Of a DNA stretch of 64,000 nt, positions 23,367-31,270 are shown piece by piece. Made by a program: the position numbers and the translations under genes. Origin of the DNA: Deinococcus taeanensis (GTDB lineage: Bacteria > Deinococcota > Deinococci > Deinococcales > Deinococcaceae); NCBI RefSeq assembly GCF_020229735.1, contig NZ_CP083455.1:1515001-1579000 (forward strand), in the 5' to 3' direction. The notes beneath the pieces are model-generated. The model had not been told where the DNA came from. It was given only the letters and a program-made list of their open reading frames with translations, and did not search any database. The first letter of the stretch is position 1, and each line of letters starts with the position of its first letter.

Positions 23367-24080
23367 TCAGGGGGCCTGGCCGAGCACGTCGTCCGCTTCG
23401 GTGGCGTCCAGCAGGCTTTCCAGGTGGGCGTCGTCGTTGAAGCCCAGCAGCATGCCGCTGCCCTCCCCCAGCAGCACGCGCGTCACGGAAGTGTTCGCCA
23501 CGCTCAGCCGCGCCCAGGCGTTCGCGGGCACGCCGCCCAGGGCCAGGCCCACCGCCACGCGGACCACGCCGCCGTGCGTGAACACCAGCACCCGCTGGCC
23601 CGGGTGGCGGCGGCGGATGGCGCTGAACGCCTCGCCGCTGCGGGCGTACAGGTCCTCCATGCTCTCCCCGCCCGGACGGCGGGTGCTCCAGGGTTCGGTG
23701 GTGAGGGCCGAGAGGTACTCCGGGTACCGTTCGCGGATCTCTGTGATGACCAGGCCGGACAGTTCGCCCACGTCGATTTCGCGCAGGCCCGGATCCAGCT
23801 GCACGGGCGGCGGGCCGGTGAGGCGCTCGGCGACGATCTCGGCGGTGCGGGCGGCGCGGGTCAGGTCGCTGGAGTACACCGCGCCGAACTGCTGCCCGGT
23901 GAGGCGCTCGGCAAGGCTGGCGGCCTGCAGCACGCCCACCGGGCTCAACGGAACGTCCGCCTGACCCTGGTAGCGGCCGTCGGCGTTCCAGGTGCTTTCG
24001 CCGTGCCGCACCACCCAGAATTCCGTGGCGGTGGCGCGGTCCGGCGCGGCAAACCCGGTCGGGGCGAGACGCTTGGTCAA
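23367..24080 (-). CDS. Histidine phosphatase family protein
   Basis: 237 residues. RHG motif WVVRHGESTWN holds the catalytic histidine; GRYQGQADVPLS, VYSSDLTRAARTAEIV and the later FTHGGVVRVAVG (second catalytic His) complete the branch I pattern shared by phosphoglycerate mutases and CobC-like phosphatases. The substrate cannot be assigned. It overlaps purM by four bases and lies downstream, so it is co-transcribed with it. Confidence 0.88.
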   Translation of the reverse strand: MTKRLAPTGFAAPDRATATEFWVVRHGESTWNADGRYQGQADVPLSPVGVLQAASLAERLTGQQFGAVYSSDLTRAARTAEIVAERLTGPPPVQLDPGLREIDVGELSGLVITEIRERYPEYLSALTTEPWSTRRPGGESMEDLYARSGEAFSAIRRRHPGQRVLVFTHGGVVRVAVGLALGGVPANAWARLSVANTSVTRVLLGEGSGMLLGFNDDAHLESLLDATEADDVLGQAP

Positions 24081-25135
24081 ACGGCGCTCCCGGTGAACGT
24101 GACACCCTGACCCACGGTCATGCGGCCGATCACCCAGGGCTGCTCGCCCGCGGCGCGCAGCAGGTCCAGTGCCGCCTGCTGCTGCTGGGCAGGCAGGATG
24201 AACAGGAAGCCCACGCCCATGTTCAGCGCGCGGAACGCTTCGTCACGCGTGACCTGGGCGCGCTGCACAATCAGCTCGAAGACGGGCGGCACGGTCCAGC
24301 TGCCGGTGTCGATCTGCATGCCGACGCCCTGCGGGAACACCCGCGGAGGGTTGTCCACGAGGCCGCCGCCGGTGATGTGCGCCATGCCGCGCACGTCCAT
24401 GCCGCCGCCTTCCAGGGTGGCGAAGGCGTGCAGGTACGCGCGGTGCGGAACGGGCAGCAGGTCCGCGAGCGTCTGGCCGTGCAGGTCCGCGCGGGCTTCC
24501 GCCCAGTCCAGGTCGTCCAGGGCGAGGCGGGCCAGGGAGAAGCCGTTGGTGTGCAGGCCGCTGCTGGGCAGCGCGATCACGGTGTCTCCTGGCTGGATGC
24601 GGCTGCCGTTGATCAGGCGCGGGCGGTCCACGACGCCCACGATGGTGCCCACGATGTCCAGTTCACCTTCCACGTACACGCCGGGCATCTCTGCGGTTTC
24701 GCCGCCCAGCAGGGCCACGCCCAGCGCCTCGCAGGCCTGGGCGGCGCCGGTGACGACCTCGGCCACGCGTTCGGGCAGCAGGCGGCCCATGGCGACGTAA
24801 TCCAGGAAGAACAGGGGCCGGGCGCCCTGCACCAGGATGTCGTTCACGCAGTGGTTGACGATGTCGCCGCCCAGCCCGGCGTACTTGCCGGTGCGGACTG
24901 CGACCTTGGTTTTCGTGCCGACGCCGTCGGTGCTGGCGACCAGCACGGGGTCTTCCATGTGGCCGAAGGCGGCGCGGAACAGCCCTCCGAACCCGCCCAG
25001 GCCGCCCAGTACGTTCGGGGTGTGGGTGCGGGCCACGGCGCCCTTCATGAGTTCCACGGCGCGGTGCCCCGCGTCAATGCTGACGCCCGCGCGTTCGTAC
25101 GCGGACGCCGGCGCGTCTTGATTCTGTCTGGTCAT
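24077..25135 (-). CDS. purM: Phosphoribosylformylglycinamidine cyclo-ligase PurM
   Basis: 352 residues. Fifth step of purine synthesis: ATP-dependent closure of FGAM to AIR in the cytoplasm. Motifs: YERAGVSIDAGHRAV at the N terminus, DGVGTKTKVA, LLGGETAEMPGVY and HITGGGLVDNPPRV, all standard for PurM. The ATG has a strong GGGAGG Shine-Dalgarno. A TAAACT box at 25178-25183 could serve as -10 with a 5' leader of about 40 bases. The next gene downstream overlaps by four bases. Confidence 0.95.
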   Translation of the reverse strand: MTRQNQDAPASAYERAGVSIDAGHRAVELMKGAVARTHTPNVLGGLGGFGGLFRAAFGHMEDPVLVASTDGVGTKTKVAVRTGKYAGLGGDIVNHCVNDILVQGARPLFFLDYVAMGRLLPERVAEVVTGAAQACEALGVALLGGETAEMPGVYVEGELDIVGTIVGVVDRPRLINGSRIQPGDTVIALPSSGLHTNGFSLARLALDDLDWAEARADLHGQTLADLLPVPHRAYLHAFATLEGGGMDVRGMAHITGGGLVDNPPRVFPQGVGMQIDTGSWTVPPVFELIVQRAQVTRDEAFRALNMGVGFLFILPAQQQQAALDLLRAAGEQPWVIGRMTVGQGVTFTGSAV

Positions 25136-25180
25136 GAGCCTCCCGTATTCACCGCCAGGGGTGAACTTCGGGCATTCAGT

Positions 25181-25879
25181 TTACCCGAGGGTGCGGGCCG
25201 TACGGTGACGCTCGATCAGCCAGCGTCCGGCGGCCACCGCCCCGACGGCCGCGGACAGGATGCCCACGCCCCACAGGAGCCGCTCGCCGCTGCCGGAAAG
25301 CCACACCACGAGCGCCGTGACCGGCAGCGCCCCGGCGGCGGTGGCCAGCATGAACGGCCGGAAACGCATGCGGGCCGCACCGGCCACGAGGTTCATCACG
25401 TCGGCCGACAGGATCGGCATGAGGCGCACCATCAGAACGCCCTGCAGGCCGTAACGCCGGGCGAAATCGTGCGCCGCCCGGCGCGCGCGCTCGCCGGCCA
25501 GGGTGCGCACCAGCGTGTCGCCCAGCAGCCGGCCCAGGCCATACCCGGCTGCGGCGCCCAGCAGCGTCCCGGCGTACACGATCAGGAACCCCTCGTACGG
25601 GCCGTACGCGCGGGCGGTCACGGCCGTCATGACCAGGGCCGGCAGGACCGGCAGCACCGCCTGAAGAACGAAGCCTGCAATCAGGGCCAGCGGCCCCCCC
25701 CAGCCCAGGTCATCCACGAACACCTGCGTGACGCCCGGGTCGGTGCTGCTCAGCGCGGCGTAGGCGCGGATCAGGAAGGCGCGGACGTCGGGCAGCAGGG
25801 CGGTACCCACCAGGAGCAGCAGCGCCCCACCGAGGATCAGCCAGCGCAGGTAGCGGGGGGGGTGGGAGGCCACGGTCAT
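25181..25879 (-). CDS. TVP38/TMEM64 family membrane protein
   Basis: 232 residues, about five or six membrane helices. The SNARE-associated (DedA/VTT) domain is recognisable from GTLLGAAAGYGLGRLLGD and the RYGLQGVLMVRLMPILSADVMN stretch (motif split at its ends), with conserved Gly and Arg. Members are thought to be lipid scramblases or transporters. It lies between a metallo-hydrolase gene and purM on the same strand. A leaderless -10 precedes it. Confidence 0.82.
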   Translation of the reverse strand: MTVASHPPRYLRWLILGGALLLLVGTALLPDVRAFLIRAYAALSSTDPGVTQVFVDDLGWGGPLALIAGFVLQAVLPVLPALVMTAVTARAYGPYEGFLIVYAGTLLGAAAGYGLGRLLGDTLVRTLAGERARRAAHDFARRYGLQGVLMVRLMPILSADVMNLVAGAARMRFRPFMLATAAGALPVTALVVWLSGSGERLLWGVGILSAAVGAVAAGRWLIERHRTARTLG

Positions 25880-25885
25880 CGGCGC

Positions 25886-26725
25886 TCAGTCTAGGGACCG
25901 GGGGCGTGAGTTTCGCCCTGCCAAAGGTGCAGGTCCGGCGGTGAGGGACAGGGTCAGGCCATCACTCGCGTAGGTCCAGCCCGGCGGGAGCAGGTGGGTG
26001 CGGCGCACGTCCACGCCGTGCGACAGGTGCGTGAGCACCACCTGCCGCGCCGAGCGGGCCCAGGGGAGTTCCAGGGCTTCGCGCACGTCGTACACGCTTC
26101 TCCCTGTGCGTGCCTGACCGGATTCGTCCTCAAAGGAGGTGCCCAGCGCCAGCAGGTCCAGGCCGGTCAGCCACCGGGCTGCGGTGCCGGGGGGCACGTC
26201 GAGGGCGTCGGTGATGACCGCGCCTGTCCAGTCGGGGCCGTCCAGGCGGAAGGCGTGGCTGTGCCCGTTCGCACCGTGCGGCACCCGGAACGCGCGCACG
26301 CGCACAGCCCCCAGGCTCACGCCCTCGTCCGGCAGGGCCAGAACCGGGTCGCTGTGCGTGAAGGCGTAGGGGAAGCGGACGCGCAGGGCGGGAATCACCT
26401 CGGCCGGAGCGTACACCTGAAGGCGGCCCTGCGCGTACCTCACGTAGTCCAGCAGGTCACCCAGACCCAGGATGTGGTCATTGTGGGCGTGCGAGAGCAC
26501 CACCAGGTCCGGCACAAGCGGACCGTCAAGGCGGGCGAGCGCGGCGTGCGTGTCCGGTCCGGCGTCCAGCAGCGCCGCCCTGTCCCCTGTACGCAGCAGC
26601 GTGGCGGTGCGCCCGCGGCGGTTCACGCTGCCCGTACGGGCCTCGGTGCACACAGGGCAGCTGCACCAGAAGCGCGGCACGCCCTTGCTGTCGCCGGTGC
26701 CCAGGAAGGTCAGGGTGGCCCTCAA
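25886..26725 (-). CDS. MBL-fold metallo-hydrolase (PhnP-like)
   Basis: 279 residues. Opens with FLGTGDSKGVPRFWCSCPVC, the PhnP/RNase Z-like start with a CxCxxC zinc-type site, then the metal motif SHAHNDHILGLGDLLDY, later VITDAL and TSFEDESGQARTG, and LTHLSHGVD. PhnP is a cyclic phosphodiesterase; related proteins include lipoyl/octanoyl and PqqB-like enzymes, so the exact substrate is open. It overlaps trpC by four bases and follows it. Confidence 0.82.
   Translation of the reverse strand: MRATLTFLGTGDSKGVPRFWCSCPVCTEARTGSVNRRGRTATLLRTGDRAALLDAGPDTHAALARLDGPLVPDLVVLSHAHNDHILGLGDLLDYVRYAQGRLQVYAPAEVIPALRVRFPYAFTHSDPVLALPDEGVSLGAVRVRAFRVPHGANGHSHAFRLDGPDWTGAVITDALDVPPGTAARWLTGLDLLALGTSFEDESGQARTGRSVYDVREALELPWARSARQVVLTHLSHGVDVRRTHLLPPGWTYASDGLTLSLTAGPAPLAGRNSRPRSLD
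25888..25893 (-). promoter_or_regulatory. Leaderless -10 (TAGACT) of the TVP38 gene
   Basis: Minus-strand TAGACT eight bases before ATG 25879, inside the end of the upstream metallo-hydrolase gene. Confidence 0.45.
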
Positions 26726-27525
26726 GGCGCGGTCATGAGGTCCCGGGCCGCGCGGGTCAGGTCGGCGCTGCCCGCAAGACTGCTGCCCACCAGCACCGCG
26801 TCTGCGAGGCCCCGCACGGGCGCGAGGTCACCGGGGGCTCGGTAGCCGCTCTCGGCGACAAGCACGCCGGTAAACCCGGCGTCCCGGGCCCGGCGGATCA
26901 GGCGCGGGCTGACGGCCAGGTCGATGTGCAGCGTGGTCAGGTCGCGGTTGTTCACGCCGATGATCCGCGCGCCGGCTGCGAGCGCCACATCGAGTTCCCG
27001 CTCATCGTGCACCTCCACCAGGGCGTCCAGGCCCAGGTGGTGGGCGGCGTCCAGGTAAGCGGCGGTGGCTTCGTGCAGCACACTGACCATCAGGAGGGCC
27101 GCGGCCGCGCCCCACTCGGCCGCCTCGCGCAGCATGGCGGGATGCACCACGAAATCCTTGCGCAGCACCGGCAGGGTCACGGCGCTCACCACGTCCAGCA
27201 GCGCCTGTGCGTTTCCGTCGAAGTGCCGCGGTTCGGTCAGGACACTGATGGCGCCTGCCCCGCCCGCCTCGTACGCGCGCGCGGCGTCCCGGGGGTCGAG
27301 CGGCGCGATGGCCCCCTGGCTGGGACTGGCCCGCTTCACCTCCGCGATCAAGGTGAGGCCGGGGGCGCGCAGCGCCGCCTCGAACGCCCGGCGCGGAGGC
27401 CGGGCGGCGCCCAGCGCCGGGTCGGCGCCCTGGTAGTCGGCGGCGCGTTCATGCACGATGCGGCCCAGCACGCCCGGCACGCGGTTCAGGGTCAGCGGCA
27501 GGCCAGTCAGGTCAGGAACAGACAT
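26722..27525 (-). CDS. trpC: Indole-3-glycerol phosphate synthase TrpC
   Basis: 267 residues from ATG 27525. Fourth step of tryptophan synthesis. Motifs of the TIM barrel: LIAEVKRASPSQG (catalytic Lys), LTEPRHFDGN, VLRKDFVVHP (second Lys), GVNNRDLTTL and VAESGYRAPGDL. A second ATG 12 bases upstream overlaps the -10 hexamer, so the inner ATG is preferred. No other trp genes are adjacent; trpC is scattered, as in other Deinococcus. Divergent from hpt, sharing a 59-base promoter region. Confidence 0.94.
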   Translation of the reverse strand: MSVPDLTGLPLTLNRVPGVLGRIVHERAADYQGADPALGAARPPRRAFEAALRAPGLTLIAEVKRASPSQGAIAPLDPRDAARAYEAGGAGAISVLTEPRHFDGNAQALLDVVSAVTLPVLRKDFVVHPAMLREAAEWGAAAALLMVSVLHEATAAYLDAAHHLGLDALVEVHDERELDVALAAGARIIGVNNRDLTTLHIDLAVSPRLIRRARDAGFTGVLVAESGYRAPGDLAPVRGLADAVLVGSSLAGSADLTRAARDLMTAP

Positions 27526-27532
27526 CCGCGCG

Positions 27533-27538
27533 AGCATA
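27533..27538 (-). promoter_or_regulatory. Leaderless -10 (TATGCT) of trpC
   Basis: Minus-strand TATGCT seven bases before ATG 27525; it overlaps the alternative ATG at 27537. Confidence 0.65.
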
Positions 27539-27570
27539 CCGCGGGGGCGCCCGGAGCGGGGCGGGCGTGT

Positions 27571-27576
27571 TAGCCT
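27571..27576 (+). promoter_or_regulatory. Leaderless -10 (TAGCCT) of hpt
   Basis: TAGCCT eight bases before the ATG at 27585. Confidence 0.5.
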
Positions 27577-27584
27577 ACGGGTCT

Positions 27585-28112
27585 ATGAGTCTCGCCCCCG
27601 GCACCGGTCCCGTCCAGATCACGCAGGAACAACTGCAGGCCCGCATTCACGAAATTGCCGCGAAGATCCGCGAGGACTACCGGGGACTGGAACCGCACCT
27701 CATCTGCGTTCTGAACGGCGCGTTCATGTTTCACGCGGATCTGGTGCGCGCCCTGAACTTGCCCTGCACCATTGATTTCCTGCAGGCCAGCTCGTACGGG
27801 AATGCCAAGCAGTCCAGCGGCGAGGTCCGGATCATCAAGGACCTGCAGTTTCCCATCAGTGACCGGCACGTGGTTCTGGTGGAGGACATCGTGGACACCG
27901 GCATCACCATGAACTACCTGCTGCACTACCTGGAGGGCCGCGGTCCGAAGAGTCTGAAGATCGCGGCGCTGCTCAGCAAACCCAGCCGCCGCAAGGTGGA
28001 GATTCCCGTGGAGTATCTGGGCTTCACCATTCCGGATGCGTTCGTGTACGGGTACGGCCTGGACCGCGCGCAGTTCGACCGGAACCTGCCGTTCATCACC
28101 AGTCAGGAGTAA
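27585..28112 (+). CDS. hpt: Hypoxanthine phosphoribosyltransferase
   Basis: 175 residues from ATG 27585. Purine salvage: transfers ribose phosphate from PRPP to hypoxanthine (and often guanine). Seen: LICVLNGAFMFHADLVRAL, the SSYG loop near residue 65 (QASSYGN), the PRPP motif VEDIVDTGITM and the base-recognition end GYGLDRAQFDRNLPFI. Length fits the bacterial HPRT family. The start at 27567 was rejected because it precedes the -10. A strong shared terminator follows. Confidence 0.93.
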   Translation: MSLAPGTGPVQITQEQLQARIHEIAAKIREDYRGLEPHLICVLNGAFMFHADLVRALNLPCTIDFLQASSYGNAKQSSGEVRIIKDLQFPISDRHVVLVEDIVDTGITMNYLLHYLEGRGPKSLKIAALLSKPSRRKVEIPVEYLGFTIPDAFVYGYGLDRAQFDRNLPFITSQE

Positions 28113-28120
28113 CCCCGGCG

Positions 28121-28166
28121 CCGGAGGGGTGATGGAAGGGGCTGTGCCCATCCATCACCCCTCCGG
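28121..28166. terminator. Bidirectional terminator between hpt and the EEP gene
   Basis: Perfect 16-bp inverted repeat (28121-28136 with 28151-28166) between two convergent genes. It starts nine bases after the hpt stop and ends four bases from the other stop, so it can serve both. Confidence 0.8.
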
Positions 28167-28169
28167 CCT

Positions 28170-29246
28170 TCACGGCAGGGTGAGCGTGGTCAGCATGGCG
28201 TAGTGGTCACTGATTTTCGGCTCGTCCTGCCGCACCCGTTCCTGCGCGCGCTTCAGGCCGGGCGAGTAGAAGAAATAGTCGATGGTCCGGTCAGGCTTCC
28301 CGACCGCCGGGTCGTTCGGAAAATGGGTGATGAACCGCGTGTCCCCGGAATCAATCTGCGCCCGGCTGGGAAACGACGCGTAGCGCTCCATCAGGGGAGT
28401 CAGCTCCGTCCGGGGATTGAAGTACGCCCGCTCCCGGGCCCGCAGACGGTCGTACGCACCGCGGGTCCCGAGCAGATTGAAATCCCCCGCCATGACCCAC
28501 GGGGCCGGCGTGCGTCCCAGCAGGTCCTGCACGAACGCCACCTGCCGCCCCATCGTGTCGCACCCCTGCGCGAACGCGTCCATGTGCGTCTGGAACGCGG
28601 TCAGCGGCTTCCCACCCTGTACCGGCAGCGTCACGCCCAGGACCGCCCGCTTGAAGTTGAACGCCACCGTGACCGGATCTCCGCAGATGCGGGGCAGCTG
28701 GTAACGCGTGGCGGATGACATGCGGTAGCGGCTCAAGGCACTCAGACTCAGGCCGACCTTCCCCATGATCTTCGGGTGCGGCACGAACGCCGCGCGGTGG
28801 TAGTAGGTGGTGGCCGAGCACGGGTACACCCCGCCCAGCCGCGCCTGAATCAGCGCCAGTTGATCCTGCCGGTCCGTGCGGCGGCTGTCCCGGTCGACCT
28901 CCTGCAGCAGCACCAGGTCCGGACGCTCCTCGCGGATCACGCCCACGACCTCCTCCAGTGTCCGCGCGAGACTTGCGGCGGTGGGCCGGGCGTCCGGGCC
29001 GTCCCCGGCCAGCGTGTCGTAGAAAAACACATACCCGCGCCCCGCGAGGTACTGCACGTTCCAGCTCAGCACCCGCACGTCCTGCCCAGGCCGCAGGGCC
29101 GGTGCTGTGGCCGGGCAGGTCAGATCGGCCGCCTGTACAGGCCCGGGGTGGTCAGTCAGGGCGTAGACGAGGCCCGCCAGGACGGCCACCAAGGCCAGCA
29201 GTCCACCCAGCAGGCGCGGCAGCCACCGCGTCACGATTCGGTTCAT
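28170..29246 (-). CDS. Endonuclease/exonuclease/phosphatase family protein, membrane-anchored or secreted
   Basis: 358 residues from ATG 29246. The N terminus is a single hydrophobic helix (LLGGLLALVAVLAGLVYAL), a signal anchor or signal peptide, so the catalytic domain acts outside. The EEP fold shows VRVLSWNVQYL, LVLLQEVDRDSRR (metal Glu), VMAGDFNLLG, DYFFYSPGL and the final SDHYAM (catalytic His). Could be a nuclease or a sphingomyelinase-type phosphodiesterase. The frame continues far upstream, but the -10 and the signal sequence fix the start. Confidence 0.82.
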   Translation of the reverse strand: MNRIVTRWLPRLLGGLLALVAVLAGLVYALTDHPGPVQAADLTCPATAPALRPGQDVRVLSWNVQYLAGRGYVFFYDTLAGDGPDARPTAASLARTLEEVVGVIREERPDLVLLQEVDRDSRRTDRQDQLALIQARLGGVYPCSATTYYHRAAFVPHPKIMGKVGLSLSALSRYRMSSATRYQLPRICGDPVTVAFNFKRAVLGVTLPVQGGKPLTAFQTHMDAFAQGCDTMGRQVAFVQDLLGRTPAPWVMAGDFNLLGTRGAYDRLRARERAYFNPRTELTPLMERYASFPSRAQIDSGDTRFITHFPNDPAVGKPDRTIDYFFYSPGLKRAQERVRQDEPKISDHYAMLTTLTLP

Positions 29247-29255
29247 GGTGGGCGC

Positions 29256-29261
29256 AGCATA
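29256..29261 (-). promoter_or_regulatory. -10 (TATGCT) of the EEP gene
   Basis: Minus-strand TATGCT nine bases before ATG 29246, with no Shine-Dalgarno between. Confidence 0.55.
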
Positions 29262-29366
29262 CGGGAATGGCAGCCCCGCGGAGCGCTGCTTTCCCTGACA
29301 CCCCGCCCCCAGGTTCGTCAGGGCCTCCGGACAGCGCGGGCCGGGGTTCGGGGCGGCCCGGCGCTC

Positions 29367-29372
29367 TAGCGT
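29367..29372 (+). promoter_or_regulatory. Leaderless -10 (TAGCGT) of arsB
   Basis: TAGCGT seven bases before ATG 29380. It marks that ATG as the original arsB start even though the frame now meets a stop after 15 codons. Confidence 0.55.
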
Positions 29373-29379
29373 GGCGCAG

Positions 29380-30663
29380 ATGCCGGCGGTGCTGATCGTG
29401 ATTGTGACCGTGGCGCTGGTGGTGTGACAGCCGCGGGGAGTGGGCGCCGCCCGCGCGGCCACCCTGGGTGCGGTTCTGGCCCTGTCGAGTGGCGTGGTGC
29501 GCCTGGCGGACCTGCCACTGCTGTGGCTTGCGACGTGGAACGCCACGCTGACACTGGTGAGCCTGATCGTGCTGAGCCTGCTGCTGGACGCCGCGGGGCT
29601 GTTCCGCTGGTCGGCGCTGCATGTGGCCCGCAGGGGGGGTGGCAGCGGCCGCCGGCTGCTGTCGCTGCTGATCGTGTTCAGCGCGGTGGTGGCCGCCCTG
29701 TTTGCAAATGACGGTGGCGTCCTGATCCTCACGCCTCTGGTGCTGGAGGTCGCGGCGACGCTGAAGGTGAGCCGCGCGGCGACGCTCACGCTGGCGCTCG
29801 CGGTGGGTTTCGTGATAGACGCCGCGAGCCTGCCCCTGACCATCAGCAACCTGACCAACAGCCTCACTGCGGACGCTTTTCACCTGGGGTTCGGACCCTC
29901 CGCGGGCGTGATGGTTCCGGTCAACCTCACTGTGGTCGGCGCGTGCCTGGGGGTTCTGCACCTGCTGTACGGCCGGACCCTGCCGCGCCGTTACGACCTG
30001 AGCGCACTGCCCACCCCGGCGTCCGCAGTGCGGTCGTGGGGGGTGTTCCGTACCGGGTGGCTGGTCACGCCGCTGCTGCTGGCTGGCGCGTTCCTGGCGC
30101 AGGACCTGGGCCTGCCGCTGAGTGCGGTGGTGGGCGGGTGCGCGCTGGTGGTGTGGGTGGTCGCGGCGCGCAGCGGGAACGTGGGCAGCCGGGCGGTCCT
30201 GCGGGCGGCTCCGTGGAACGTGGTGGCGTTCAGTCTGGCCATGTACACCGTCGTGTACGGTCTGCGAAGCGCGGGAGTCACCGGGGTATACGGAGCGTGG
30301 CTGGCGGGGTGGGCGGCGCACGGCACGGGCGGCGCCGTCCTCGCGTCGGGCCTGAGTGCCGCGGCGCTGAGCGCAGGCCTGAACAACCTGCCGGCCCTGC
30401 TGACCGCCATTCTGGGCATTCAGGGAAGCGGTGTGGGCGGCCCGGCGCGGCAGGCGCTGGCCCTGGGGGCAGTGGTCGGCGCGGATATCGGCCCGAAGCT
30501 CAACCTGGTCGGCAGTCTGGCCACGCTGCTGTGGCTGCACGTCCTCCGCAGCCGCGGCATCCATGTGGGTTGGGGGGAGTACCTGCGCGCCGGCCTGAAG
30601 CTCACGCCGCCGGTTCTGCTGGTAGGTCTGCTGGCCCTGTGGGCCCGGCTGGGCCTGCGGTAG
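29380..30663 (+). pseudogene. arsB: ArsB-type arsenite/anion permease, interrupted by a TGA at codon 16
   Basis: The frame from ATG 29380 reads MPAVLIVIVTVALVV, then TGA (29425-29427), then QPRGVGAARAATLG and 400 more residues of a clean ArsB-family transporter (FANDGGVLILTPLVLE, SLPLTISNLTNSLTADAF, ALSAGLNNLPALLTA, with 10-12 helices). The family has WQPRG at this spot, so TGG has probably become TGA. The remainder is undamaged: no other stop or frameshift, and codon use is normal. Translation could restart at GTG 29440 giving 407 residues without the first helix. A sequencing error, a young null allele, or stop read-through are the options. ArsB exports arsenite; no arsR or arsC is adjacent. 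Confidence 0.75.
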
Positions 30664-30666
30664 GCT
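30661..30666 (+). promoter_or_regulatory. Leaderless -10 (TAGGCT)
   Basis: TAGGCT, whose TAG is also the arsB stop, lies seven bases before ATG 30674. Confidence 0.5.
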
Positions 30667-30673
30667 GCGCGTC

Positions 30674-31096
30674 ATGCGTTCTTCCGTATGGGGTGCAGGG
30701 CTGGCGTTCGTGCTGCTGGTGGCCGGGGCGGCCGGGTGGTGGCAGACCGGCGCGCGCTGGCGCGGCCCGCTGTACTGCTTCGAGCAGGCGGGGCTGGTGT
30801 GGGGCCTCTCCCCCATCCCGGCGGGCGTGGCGGCGTCCTGCCCGGAATCGCGGACCGTGCGAGCGGAAGTCCGGGCCGGCCGGGCCAGACTGGAGCAGTT
30901 CACGCTGCCCGGCTGGGCGCCGGACACCCTGATGCGGCCCCTGCTGGCCGGGGGGTTCACCGTGCTGCGGGCCCTGCCGGATGACGGGGTGCAGGTGGAG
31001 GCCATCCTGACACGCGGCCAGGAGCGGGTGCTGTACACCGCGGCGCACCAGGGTGAGGGCACGTTCGTGACCCTGAGCCGTGTGGGCCGGGACTGA
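30674..31096 (+). CDS. Hypothetical membrane-anchored or exported protein
   Basis: 140 residues: an N-terminal hydrophobic helix (GAGLAFVLLVAGAAGWW), then a soluble domain with two cysteines (YCFEQAGL and ASCPESRT). Not recognised. The start is supported by a -10 seven bases upstream. It lies between the broken arsB and the leuS leader. Confidence 0.6.
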   Translation: MRSSVWGAGLAFVLLVAGAAGWWQTGARWRGPLYCFEQAGLVWGLSPIPAGVAASCPESRTVRAEVRAGRARLEQFTLPGWAPDTLMRPLLAGGFTVLRALPDDGVQVEAILTRGQERVLYTAAHQGEGTFVTLSRVGRD

Positions 31097-31121
31097 ACCC
31101 AGGGCCCGGAGCAGACACCGG

Positions 31122-31150
31122 GTGACGGGTAGGGCCGCTTGCAGTATGCT
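31122..31150 (+). promoter_or_regulatory. Promoter of the leuS leader
   Basis: TATGCT (31145-31150) with a weak -35 GTGACG (31122-31127) at 17-base spacing. The -10 is seven bases from the leader ATG, so the transcript should begin at or next to it. Confidence 0.65.
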
Positions 31151-31157
31151 GGGCGGC

Positions 31158-31199
31158 ATGATCCGCTCTGCGCTTACCACCCGGGGACGACTCGACTGA
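31158..31199 (+). CDS. leuS leader peptide (13 codons, leaderless)
   Basis: ATG 31158 to TGA 31197-31199, product [13 protein letters not shown]. Leu codons are CTT (codon 6) and CTC (codon 12); Arg codons 3, 9 and 11. The codons CGG-GGA-CG of positions 9-11 are arm 1 of the antiterminator, so a translating ribosome must cover or uncover it. It is followed by a terminator and then leuS. The ORF itself is seen; its role as a sensor is inference, and two Leu codons are few for classical attenuation. Confidence 0.5.
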   Translation: MIRSALTTRGRLD

Positions 31200-31251
31200 C
31201 CGTCAGGTTCAGATTCGGGCGTCCCCGGCTGCGTGCCGGGGCGATTTTTTT
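31181..31251 (+). promoter_or_regulatory. Transcription attenuator of leuS (antiterminator/terminator pair)
   Basis: Three segments: arm 1 CCGGGGACG (31181-31189), arm 2 CGTCCCCGG (31220-31228), arm 3 GCCGGGGCG (31235-31243). Arms 1 and 2 are perfectly complementary over nine bases. Arm 2 (with C31229) also pairs with arm 3, with one bulged T, closing a 5-base loop (31230-31234) that is followed by ATTTTTTT (31244-31251), a textbook intrinsic terminator 20 bases before leuS. The two structures exclude each other. Arm 1 lies in the leader ORF. No T-box consensus is present. Confidence 0.75.
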
Positions 31252-31270
31252 GCTTTCCAAGGAGTACCTC

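Noticed and set aside
23065..24105. Extension of the flavin-oxidoreductase frame to 821 residues
   Set aside because: The extra N-terminal 347 residues are antisense to the histidine phosphatase gene and have no domain character; ATG 23064 has a Shine-Dalgarno.
29247..29867. Extension of the EEP-family frame upstream to 565 residues
   Set aside because: Antisense to arsB; the signal anchor and TATGCT box support ATG 29246.
31139..31270. Upstream extension of the leuS frame by 44 codons
   Set aside because: It runs through the attenuator and terminator; the ATG at 31271 has AAGGAG and matches the family N terminus.
31151..31270. T-box riboswitch before leuS
   Set aside because: The leader is only about 100 bases and lacks the T-box and specifier-loop consensus; the competing helices are explained by the attenuator.
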